A stretch of 64,000 nucleotides of DNA, taken from contig VWYX01000012.1 of the NCBI GenBank assembly GCA_013396525.1, forward strand, positions 702,566 to 766,565, written 5' to 3'. The notes under the pieces were generated by a model. It searched no databases. It was not told where the DNA came from and saw only the letters and a program-made list of their open reading frames with translations. The DNA comes from Chaetorhynchus papuensis (Eukaryota; Chordata; Aves; Passeriformes; Rhipiduridae). Positions 36,214-46,324 of the stretch are shown here, piece after piece. The stretch's first letter is position 1, and each line of letters opens with the position of its first letter. The position numbers and the translations under genes were made by a program.

Positions 36214-39200
36214 CAAGCATAATCATCAAGCAAAATCAGAAAGAAGAAACTTATTAAGAATTCAAAGCATTATTTTGTACCTGTTTAAATAATTTCTTTT
36301 GGAAGTTAAGGGAATAGGACCCTCATCTCTGAAGGCAATCTAAGACCTATGGGACTTCCAAATAGCAAAGGCAATATTCTGGTAATTTAACCTGATAGCT
36401 AACCTGATAATGAAGTAACAGGAGTAATAGCTTTCAAACACACGATAGCACAACACTACATTTTCTTTATTTAAGTGTTTTTACTTTCAGTGCTTAATGT
36501 AAGAATTTATACTACCAAGACATTTCTGTACTTGAGGGCGATTTTTTAACATTTTCTTATTTATGTGCAGAGAGTAAAATTTTGTCTAATAAAAATTACA
36601 TAATATTGCACAGAGTATTTGTAATAAACATGCTTAATTTTTATCTGGAAGGCAGGCACTGTGAGAGATAAATTGTGATTGTGACAAAAACTGAAAATGG
36701 GGTTTCCAGGACAAATCTTTTCGGAAAAATGTGATTAACAGGTATCCTACCCAAGCATTAATTTGGTGAGTAATAGTTGGGATATGGCACTACTGATAAT
36801 TCAGATTTAATTCCAAATTGTCTGGCTGCTGACAACACTATCAGCAGTGCCTGCCCTCATTTAGTTGCTATCCTCAGAAATAACCTTAATGTGTAAATTA
36901 GACAGATGAAACCTTGCACTGTGCAAGTTTGTTTAACTGATCATCTTGTGTGAAGATGGAATAAAGGATGAAGGAGGAGTTGTATTGTTGCTTACACCAA
37001 TGAGGAGGTAGAGCATGAAGTGGTAAAGTATTTACTGATCTATCACTGTATAAAACTAAGTGCTGTAAAATTGTCTTGGGATTAAATACAAAGGATTTAT
37101 TTCACTTGAGCCCAGAGGATCCAATTAAAGTCACTGGGGTATATTTAGGCTTATATTCAAAGATTTTCTGGCTCCAGATCATTTTTATGGATGCCTTGGG
37201 CCTCCACATCCTGAAGAAATGATTTTTACGGATTACCTTGTCTCACACCAGCCATCCAAACAAATATGATTCCTAATGTTTTTAAGCATTAAAGATTCAG
37301 TACAGTACTGACTAGACTCAGTTTCAGATCTGGAATTCTGCTCCTTGTTGGTTTGAAAGAATTGTGTTCAAAAAGTCTCAGACATCTACTGCATATGAAA
37401 ACCCCCAAAGCTGCAAAAGAGAACTTACTTAAAAACAGCTCATTCATTAACAATTGCTTTAGAAAAGCAGACTTTTTCTACCAAAAAAAAAATAGACTAC
37501 TTACCCAAAGAAAGATAAGCAAGATTTACTTTGAAGGAAGATTATTCTTACAAACCTGAAGGACAGGGGAAGTTCTACAGATTCCTGCAGATATATGGAA
37601 ATTATTTTAAAAGAACTACAATGTCTTCTTGAAGGATAATTATGCTGACATTGGAGCAGCAAGTGTAGCTTTCTATGCCTACACAACATCTGTCTCAGGC
37701 ACTGAAATAACCATATTGAAAACAACAGAATGCATCTGCCTTCAGAAATAAAATCCAACCCAAACTATTTACAATGTTGTCTACTTTATCTAATCAAACT
37801 CAAATAAAAAATGTGATTTCAACTTAATTGATCTTCATTTCACTCTGGTTTCAGTAAAATTGTGCAGGCCTTAGATTTTAATGAAATAAACCATTTAACA
37901 GCTGATAACAATGACACTTCAATTTTCTCAGCACACCCTATTTTAAGAAAAAAAAAGAAAAGGTAATTAGGGTAATTTATTGGAAAACTGATTTTAGTGA
38001 AAATAGAGATACTTTTTAAATGCCAACATAATTTATTATGCCAAGTAAGGTTTGGAATTAGTAACATGACACTACTTCCAATGAAATCTGGTATAAGACT
38101 TCCACAGCCTTTATTAAGTCAGCTTTAAGCCACAGGAGAAAGACAGAAGATGGACTACACCAGAAGATTAAATCAGATATAAATGCAGCCTTGCAGTTTG
38201 CAAGGAGACACTGGAAGAAACTGGGCTGCAAAGCCACACTATTGCTGTAAATAATTTTGAGCTGGTCTACGGGAGACTAAATCTCTCACTCAATAGTCTC
38301 TCACTCAATGAAAAACTTTTTGGCACAACTCTTGGAACTTACACAGATCTCCCCAAACTTCAGCCAGTCATAGTATGCCAACAAAAAGCAGAAAGTTCTC
38401 AGATTTGTATGTTTGTTTTAATGATGCTTCTGTGATTTAAACATGATATAAAATGGCTTAATTTTTCTTGAGCAGAACCTTAAGAAGGGCAGTACAAATT
38501 CTTTTGTGGGGAAGGACAAATTCTTCAGAATTAAATTAATCCTCTTATTTAAATGTCTTGCAAATATTTAAGGAAAACACTGCTGTCTTTTTGGGGAGGG
38601 GATAGAAAGTGTGTTAATAGCAGATGTGTTTTCCATTCTGCAGTTCATTTTTCAATTCTTTCTGCAGACAACAGTTTTTGCCTAATTGGGCTCAAGATAG
38701 AACACTACTAGATTTAAAGGGTAAGCCTCTAACAGATGCAGGGCTGCAGCTACATACATATATTCATATATATATAATGTGCAAATAATTTTATCTATCT
38801 TTATAAACATAGCTTTTTTAATGATTTGAACCAGGTGTGCATTTGTCATAGCTGACTCTGGCATTAGTTATCCTTCCTTTTTTAATCATACTACCTTTAT
38901 TTGGCATATCTGTCATTATTACTTGAGGTACTTGTTCAGCTTCCAGAATACTTTGTTCACATCATTCCATGAAATGCAAATTATTTGTATGGCTTTGTCT
39001 TTCCATCAGTATAGATTTCTGATACATACTGACTTTCATTGATATAAGGAGTTATTTTTTTACTAAGAGATGAAGATTTTTTGTGATGATTTTAATTCTT
39101 CATCCATCATTCTTTGGTAGGTCATAACTATTTTGTCTTCATGATGCCATTTCATTTTTCTCTCTTGATAAGCACTGGTGTTGAGATCCAATTGAGAGTG

Positions 39201-39455
39201 AAAATCCCATACAGTTAACTGCAGTGAGTTACTTATGACTAAATTTTGGACTTCATCATAAGCAATGAGAAAATGAACTGCATTTCAGCTGGGACTTCCA
39301 GACAAATTCAAAGGAATTAGCTACTCAAATATTACTCAATTTTATGACACTCCTGTCACCACTGTGACTTATCACTCTCTGTAGTTTTAGCCTCGCCCAG
39401 ATCATATTCAGATGATCTGTAAAGATTTGCAGAGATTTCAGTCGATCATGAGAGG
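36214..39455. other. AT-rich non-coding stretch
   Basis: No gene or clear transposable element. A short tandem repeat of TCTCTCACTCAAT(A/G) occurs at 38282-38310. Open frames are short and AT-driven. Confidence 0.55.
38282..38310. repeat. Short tandem repeat, two units
   Basis: TCTCTCACTCAATA is followed after one base by TCTCTCACTCAATG, a two-copy tandem duplication of about 15 bp. Confidence 0.8.
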
Positions 39456-39880
39456 CTAGAGAGAGTGTGACCCCCACTGCTGCAGCACTGCGCCGCTCAT
39501 TGAGAGGGCTCGCACGACTCCTCAGCGCTTCTGCAGATCCCACCCAGAGCTGGAGCTGCCCAGCAGGACGGGCTCCAACACTGGCAGCTGGGGAGGCACC
39601 ACAGCAGGCAAGACTTTACCTCTCAAAATTACCAGCAAATTCACCAGGCGGGTAATGCTGACTGCAAATCGTCCCCAAGTTTCCTTCGCCTGCTTACTGA
39701 ATGATCCTTCCTGTGGCTGTTGAGCAGCACACTGATTAATGAGCGAGCACCTTGTGCTTCAGAGATGTCAGACCTGCACTGCACAGCTCTTTGAATCTGC
39801 AGCCCAGTTGCTATGGCTACAGGAAACTCCCATAGGACGGCTGCATTTAGCTGGCACATCCCAAACACCCAGAATACTAA
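39456..39880. promoter_or_regulatory. GC- and CpG-richer patch, candidate promoter or enhancer
   Basis: Against an AT-rich, CpG-poor background this segment has about a dozen CpGs, five of them clustered at 39490-39530 (CTGCGCCGCTC, CTCGCACGACTC, AGCGCT). At 39807-39820 it contains GTTGCTATGGCTAC, close to the X-box bound by RFX factors (GTTNCCATGGNAAC), which is typical of cilia-gene promoters. There is no TATA box and no recognisable first exon. The frames here (39325-39543 minus, 39467-39655 plus, 39641-39898 minus, 39739-39939 plus) overlap and are not supported as genes. It may be an orphan CpG promoter, an enhancer or an old GC-rich repeat. Confidence 0.35.
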
Positions 39881-42800
39881 TGAAATGGAAGAGTCCATCT
39901 ATCTGCACTGCAATTCAAAGGTGTGTTTTACAAATCTAAAATATTTGCACTTAGTCAACTGCAAATAGAATTATCTTATTTCTCAATTATAAAAATAAAA
40001 AAACAACAACCCTACTGTCTTTGCAGAAACCTTTTCTCTCTCTTTGCCCCATAACTAGATGTTATTTTTTAATGCAAATTTTTAAAAAGCAGAGTTTAAA
40101 TTATGTGGCTTAACAGAAATAAGTATCCATTTTCCTAAAATTACAATTAAGCAAACAAAGCTAATAAGGACTTCACATTAGCTATATGCCAACTTCCTGT
40201 GGGGTCAGAAAATACAAAACTGGATTTAAAGTGAATTTTCCTCTTTTGGCTGAACCATCACTGGCCTTTGCAATACAGTTTACAGAATCTCATGTTGCTG
40301 AAATTGTGACAGCCACTTAATTATCTAACAAAAAAAGTCTCCATTGGGATTTATTTCTGATCTTAGGCCATAAAGTGGGGCACTGCCAGTGCCTCCACAG
40401 ATGTAATGCAGGACTAATTGAATCCTGCTCCTTTTTTGTGAGATAGCACATTAAATAATTCTTGTAATAGGTACCCTTCCTGTTAAAGGACCCCTTAAGT
40501 TCACACAACATCCATAGACAGGTGAGATTCATGAACACTGGGATGATGAAACCACCTAACCAGTTAAGTCCAAAAAGTCTGTGAGACATATTAAATTATG
40601 GAAGCGGTCAAGTACCCATTTCCATGTCAGTTTTTTTTGATGCGTATTCCCAGACATTTCTCTTTTACTTGGTTTTCACACACATAGAAATCATTGCACC
40701 ATTTCCCACAGTTCATGTATCAAGTCTGCAAACGTAATTTTAACTATACAAAATTTTAAATACTTCCTGTTCACATATAACCAATCACTGGAAGAGAAGC
40801 TTCCATCACTTTCCATTTACTTACCATTGGATCAGATTTTCAACCACTGGATCTCAACAAATGCCTAACTTCTTACTTATACATGGAAAAAAAAGGTCCC
40901 CACATCACAACAGAGCAGTTGTTGACAGAAAGATGAATCCTAGTCTCTTGTGGGTTTTTTAAAACACTACATGCATAAGGGAGACTACAGCAAGCTTGTG
41001 CAACATCTTGAATAACCTCAATTTGGATTTACAGTCTGTATTGATTAATATGCACCGATAGAAGCCATGCACTGGGTACAGAGAGGCATCTGGAAAAGGC
41101 AGGACTTACGTTTTGAAGTATTTTCTACTCTGTTTTCATGAAGAGTTGAATGAAATGATTATACTGAATTGTTGAGGCAAGCAGGAAAATACAGAGCAAG
41201 AAAAAACTGTGACCTGGAAATAATCTATTACAAAGGCAGATTCTGAAGAAAGAGGCTTTACAGTTCGATATTTGTCAAAATTCACTGTGCAGAGATTATT
41301 AAAGTGCATAATCCTAAAATCTCTTAGTGACTAACAAAGCAGAGTGTTCATGATTGTTAATATCACCCCCAAACTGTGTGGAGGGTATATTTTAAATCAT
41401 AAATAATGCTTAAACTTGGCCAAAGACATCAATGAAGGTGTATAGCAAGAGAAGCACTGGTCAGTGGACTCTTTCTTGAGCTATAGGAGAGGTGTGGGGA
41501 GGTGGAGGCATGGACATGTAGAAGGTGAAGAAAACTCCCTGTAGACATGCAGGATCTACTGAATGTGTCTATGTTTAAGAATTTTTCACAGCCTGATTTC
41601 ACAGAGCTCAGCAAGGGAATGGAATATTTGGGTTTGCTGATAAAAAAATAGCTCTTTTGGCTTTTCTTACCAAGGTGCACTTATAGTGAAATTAATGGAA
41701 GCCTTCCTCTAAATTCAGTGAAGAACAGACGCCTGTTTTAAAGCTAATAATTTTTTAAAAACCTGTCCATTTTAACAAAACATTTGTATTCCTTTTTTAT
41801 TTTATCCAAACTGATGAGTGCCACGAAACATTTATCTAACTTCTAATCACACAGTCTCTGGTGCAGTGACAGCTGCTATGGCATTTTCCCAATAGCACTG
41901 TAGATGCCTCTATATTTTTAACTGTTCTTCAGGAGCTTGGTGACAAATTTTAGGGGGAAAAGTGATGGGTAAAACCTCGTATTCTTGCCAAGAAGTGTGG
42001 TACTCCTGCAACTTGCTGTTAGCTCTTCTCAAAGGTAGTCAATGATACTAATATGTCTCAAGTCAAATTAATTGAATGAAACAGTTTAAGTAGGTATTTT
42101 GAGTTAATTCAGGTGGATGCAGAGAAAAGTGTCCTTTCCAACTTATTTTATTCTACTACCCTGTTGTATAGACACTCCTAACCAAGGTTCCCCTCTCAAA
42201 CCAAAAGTGCCAGCCCACACCTTAGGACAGTATCATTCCAAATAACTTATCAGGAACCAGAACCACAAGGCCTTATCTCTGGGGAATTTACTACTAAGAA
42301 CAGTGAGCAATAAGAAATAATTCCACAACAATTCCTGTAGGTGACTCTTTCAGAGGTTGTGCATATGTGTAAGTACATAACATTTCCTGGTTTGTAGATC
42401 TCATACACTTCTCTACAAAATAATCAATGAGTGAAAAGTTTCCATACCAGCATTCTATGTTGAATTCTTATGGAATAAAAATTCTTCTTCTTTATTGACA
42501 AGGAAGTAAAGCTTGCAGCTCAAATAAAGATATCACACAGAAATCTTGTGGTGTTCAAGACATGATAAGCACTTGAAAGATTTACATAAATCATGCCAGA
42601 TTTTTAACTTCTTCACTATTTCAGTGTCATTTAGAGTAATTTGCAGTTGGTGATTTACAGAGCAGAAATATTCATGGTGGCTGTGTGGGTACTGAACAGT
42701 TTCTACTCTGCAATTTCCCTATAAATAATAATGTTTCATCTGTCTCACGTGAGCATGAAAATGCAGCAAGGCATAGTGGCATACTTCTAATGTGGTCTAT

Positions 42801-44254
42801 TCCCAGAAGTAAATCAATATTCTGTGGATGATGTTCCCTAGAGCCAGACAGATTGTACATTTGTTAGAAATATATTTACAGCAGCTTTTCAAGGAATGGG
42901 GAAATGGATCTTAGAAGCCCAGATAGGAGACCTGAACCTTTGCATGTCAGAAATAGCAAGGAACATCATGGAGCATCTGTTTCACAATGAAGGCCTGCCC
43001 GTATGTTCCTTAGTAAAACTGGAGATTGGCTTTGGTGCAAAACAAGAAGCAAGATAAAATTTCATGGAGGCACTCAAATAAACAACCCAAAAGTTGTTCT
43101 GTTTAACTAAGGATCTTACAATATGGCTTTTCTCTAAGAGAAGAAATTTTTTTAAAAGGCCGAAAGTCCTGCATGATGGAAAATTCAGAAGAGAAGACCG
43201 ATATACTTCTGCATTGTGAGGATACTTTTTAATACTGGATTCTTAGAGCAAATTTGTGTAAGTCTATTTATATCTATTTATGTATTAATGGCTATGAGGT
43301 TTGCCTCAAGATGAGAATCTGACCTAGGTCACTTGAAGTATCTACTCTTTTCCTCTGTTCTTATGACCTGAGAGCAGAGAAAGGGAAAAGTTTATCAGGT
43401 ATTTTTTTAAAAGCTTCTGTACACAATAATTAAAATTAGAAAGGAAAATAAATTAATATTTAGCATTGTTCCTAAGTAACACTTGTATTTGACTTAATTG
43501 AACACAGAAAAATTACCCTTTCAGTTAACAACCAAAAGAACATTCTGTATGAAGGATTTTCTTGAGCAACTCTTCAAGCATTAATTTATAAACTGTGGCT
43601 TACTTGCTGGAATTGTCTGCTTTAAGAATTATGTATGTGACTCCTGAGAGTGGTTTATTGGAGGTCATCCAAAACTAGCATCTGTCCACAGCACTGGAAA
43701 AATCGGACTTCGCTACTTGTGCCAGATATTTCACCATATTTCACACAGAAGAGGGAAAACCCCACTCATATTGCCAAGAACTTCTCCATGGTATTGTTCT
43801 CAGCAAAGGAATAAAGAATTCTGTGTCTGAGTGTTCCAAAACCCACACTCTGTCCAAAACCACCGAAAAAACTGTCCCTGTTGTTCAATTTCAAAATAAC
43901 CATATAAAAGGGAAAGAATTCAGTGGCTCAGCTGATACCAACTGGAGTAGCTGTTTTACATGTAAAATTCTGAAAGTAAATAAGAGAGCAGGAAGAAGGG
44001 TTTTTTTGATGTGTTTTCTTGCAGATTTTAATTGTGCTAATCTTAAGCAAAGTCAACTACTTGCTATAAAGATTATTCTCAAAAGTCCTACTTTTAAATG
44101 CAACTTCATTTGCTTGAGGGTTGGCTACACTGCAAAAACGAGGGGAAGTGTTTCCAGAACGTGTATAAAAACTTGTAAGCAAAGTAGCGTCCTGCCAGAT
44201 GCGAGGTACCAGGCCAGTTAGGAGATTGCCAGGGACACATCAAGGGACACTGAA
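39881..44254. other. AT-rich non-coding stretch
   Basis: No gene recognised. A plus-strand frame at 43823-44221 (132 codons) ends just before the LTR at 44260. It has basic and cysteine residues but no domain I can name, so it is not called. A TATA-like TATAAAAA lies near 44164. Confidence 0.5.
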
Positions 44255-44326
44255 GATGGTGTCTCGGGGTGATTGTCTATTCCCTGATCATCTGCTCCAT
44301 GCCCAGAGATGGCTGCTGTAGCTTTA

Positions 44327-44348
44327 GGGTGGGTCGGGGGGCGGGGGG
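44327..44348 (+). other. G-quadruplex motif in the LTR
   Basis: Four or more runs of at least three G separated by one- or two-base loops (GGG-T-GGG-TC-GGGGGG-C-GGGGGG). It fits the standard G-quadruplex rule with very short loops, which are predicted to be stable. It lies about 70 bp inside the 5' end of the ERVL-like LTR. Confidence 0.85.
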
Positions 44349-44836
44349 AGCCTTGGGCTCTGTGCAGGCTTTTTCAAAGCCTCGCTCCCTGGCGTCCGTG
44401 GTGCTGGGCAGACTGGCCTCTCGTTGTTGCTTAGCTAGCTTGGGTTTTTGTTAGCTTAGGCAAGTTTTTTCCCTTTCCCTGGCCTTGGAGACTGCGGCAA
44501 CAATCCTTCGAGGCCTTTGTTTTTTCCTGAACTGCTTAGTCTGGTTTGGTCCGAGGCCAGAGAGGACTATTGACGGGAGAAGCGGGGGACTGGAGGGGAG
44601 CTGAGCGGCCGCTCCGTCCCGGTCCCAGACCTCGGAAAAGCCGACCCAGTGAAAGAAAGGACCCTAAAGCCACCAGCTTCATCTGCTCTGAACAGGAGAC
44701 CCATATCAGTGATTTACCAGGTCTCCACCTGTTTTTTTTCCCAAGCTGCTGCATGAACCTCTTTTTTTTTCCGAGACAAAAACCGTGGCTGTGTTTTTTC
44801 CCCCCTCCTCCCCGCCATGTGGTTGGCCATTGTGCC

Positions 44837-44853
44837 TTTTTTTTTTTTTTTTT
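44837..44853. repeat. T17 homopolymer
   Basis: An uninterrupted run of 17 T within the T-rich half of the ERVL-like LTR. Its length is likely variable and error-prone in sequencing. Confidence 0.85.
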
Positions 44854-45094
44854 CGGTGTGGGCGTGTGTGGGGTGTAAGGTTCTGACAATTCAGTATCTA
44901 GCATTTATTCATTTTTTTCTCTGTGATGTGTGGGCACTTTGTTTGTCAGTAAACGACTGGGTTTTTTTCACTGTCATCCACTAGTATTAATTTTCTCATT
45001 GGCAGAAAGGGATTGTTGGAACCCCTTTTTTTAATTAGAGGAAACACTCATTCCAGAGTGTTCTTCTCCTAAACTTGTCTCTAAACCAAAATGG

Positions 45095-45732
45095 CATTAG
45101 CACAAAAAAAATGGTTAACTTTGCCAGGTTGAGTCTTTAGAAGTGCCTGATCTTCATCTTCTACATCTTCGTCCCTACAGAACCTGGAGTTCTTAGATAC
45201 TCTGCTACTCTTTTAAAAAATAAAATGGTTCTGACATTGAATATTTTATTAAAAATCAAACCAACAAACACTTGAATCACACTCTGGTTGGCAGTCATTT
45301 CTTTCCCTATGCCACCCAGCTGTGCACTTTATTGTTGAAATTATAACCTGAAGGTCTGTTAAATATACAGCAGCGTACAAATGCCTGCTAAGTAGTGGGA
45401 TATAATATTCTGGGGAATTAAGGTAGCTACCAGTAATAAGTTAAACAAATAGTGTTCAGTCACTGTTGTCTCCTGTGTTAATAAGTTATAGGGCACATAC
45501 AGTCATTAGTGCAGCACAGCACAGGGAACTCTCAGCTAATAAAAATTCACAAAGGCCTTAGGTGAAGTTTGTAGAAACATGACTGAATTTGCACTGCTGC
45601 CCCAGCTGAAGGTGATACAGGAAAGGGCCTGCTGATACATCGCTGAAAAACTATCTTAAATATAGAGGGATGTTAAAAACAGGCTCACGATTGAGCTTTT
45701 TATGCAAATTTACTAACAAGAACTAATTAAGC
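45095..45732. other. AT-rich spacer between two LTRs
   Basis: About 640 bp separate the ERVL-like LTR from the minus-strand LTR at 45733. No gene is recognised, and no clear viral remnant was identified. Confidence 0.5.
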
Positions 45733-46005
45733 TGATAATAAGAGACGTCTTGCGGCGATCTGCCATACACAAGACAAAGGATGCAGCGCTGGAAGCTTGA
45801 CCCGGGACACATCAGATGAAAGGCTCACCTCACAGCCTGGGGCAATATATTTTATACCCCCAGTCCCCGCCTCCCGGCCGCCCCTTTCCCTGCCCAACCG
45901 GAGCGTCACGATTGGCTCACTGATGTCTGGGATCTTCTTACTGGCTCATTGTCATCTGGCCACTGTCTGGGGCCTTCTTACTGGTCCAGTGAACATTCAA
46001 TAACA
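45733..46005 (-). mobile_element. CpG-rich ERVK-like LTR with complete promoter set, minus strand
   Basis: On the minus strand it starts TGTTATTGAATG at 46005. Next come two copies of a U3 block of 22 bp with period 40 (45963-45984 and 45923-45944; core CTTCTTACTGG on the plus strand), a CCAAT box (ATTGG at 45911-45915), GC boxes (plus strand CCCCGCCTCC at about 45865-45875), then a TATA box (GGGGTATAAAATATATTGCC, 45841-45860 reversed). Upstream of the LTR on that strand is a purine-rich run (plus-strand pyrimidines 46007-46024), which looks like the polypurine tract that sits before a 3' LTR. So this may be the 3' LTR of a partly deleted provirus whose interior lies to the right. The 3' end is set only approximately, and no target duplication was found. 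Confidence 0.7.
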
Positions 46006-46324
46006 GTCCTTGATTCCTCCCTTTATGTAAATAAGGTCTGAAACCCTTCCCCTTATAAGTACATCATAGATATTCCAGAAGATTCCCCAATTCTCCACTT
46101 TGTACACAATCCCAACAACAAATTTATTAATAATGAACATAATAAACATATTAACTATTAACCTTAACACATTTAACAATTAAATCTAATAACAGACAAA
46201 CAAATCAACTGGATCAACAAATAGCTTAGAGACTTAATTTCATAACTGTTCAATTACAAAAACACTTAACAAGCAAATTCACAACTTTTATTTAAATGCG
46301 AAAGCCAACTTCCCCAAACTTAAT
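46006..46324 (-). mobile_element. Possible proviral interior remnant next to the 3' LTR
   Basis: Directly right of the LTR (upstream on the minus strand) is the polypurine-tract-like segment, then AT-rich sequence with a 60-codon minus-strand frame at 45997-46179 that runs into the LTR. This placement is what the region between env and the 3' LTR would look like, but I recognise no env or other viral motif. The right boundary is arbitrary. It may equally be host DNA next to a solo LTR. Confidence 0.3.

Larger units (their letters stand above)
44260..45089 (+). mobile_element. ERVL-like LTR, about 830 bp, plus strand
   Basis: It starts TGTCTCGGGGTGATTG and ends near TCTCTAAACCAAA, flanked by GATGG (44255-44259) and AATGG (45090-45094), a 5-bp target duplication with one mismatch, as expected for ERVL-type elements. 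The GC- and CpG-rich 5' half (U3) contrasts with the T-rich 3' half, which carries AGTAAA (44948-44953, a known polyadenylation-signal variant) just before a CTGGGTTTTTTTCACTG block, the arrangement found at the U5 side of avian ERVL LTRs. It contains a G-quadruplex motif at 44327-44348 and a 17-T run at 44837-44853. No gag, pol or env remnant is seen next to it, so it is probably solo. The frames at 44269-44904 on both strands are by-products of its composition. Confidence 0.72.

Noticed and set aside
42120..42165. GTCCTTTCCAACTTATTTTATTC resemblance to a CR1 end (about 42129-42151)
   Set aside because: Only a short match without the upstream CR1 phrases or the terminal repeat; it could be chance.
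43823..44221. 132-codon plus-strand frame ending just before the ERVL-like LTR
   Set aside because: Considered as a viral or host coding remnant, but no motif was recognised and the frame includes T-rich tracts.
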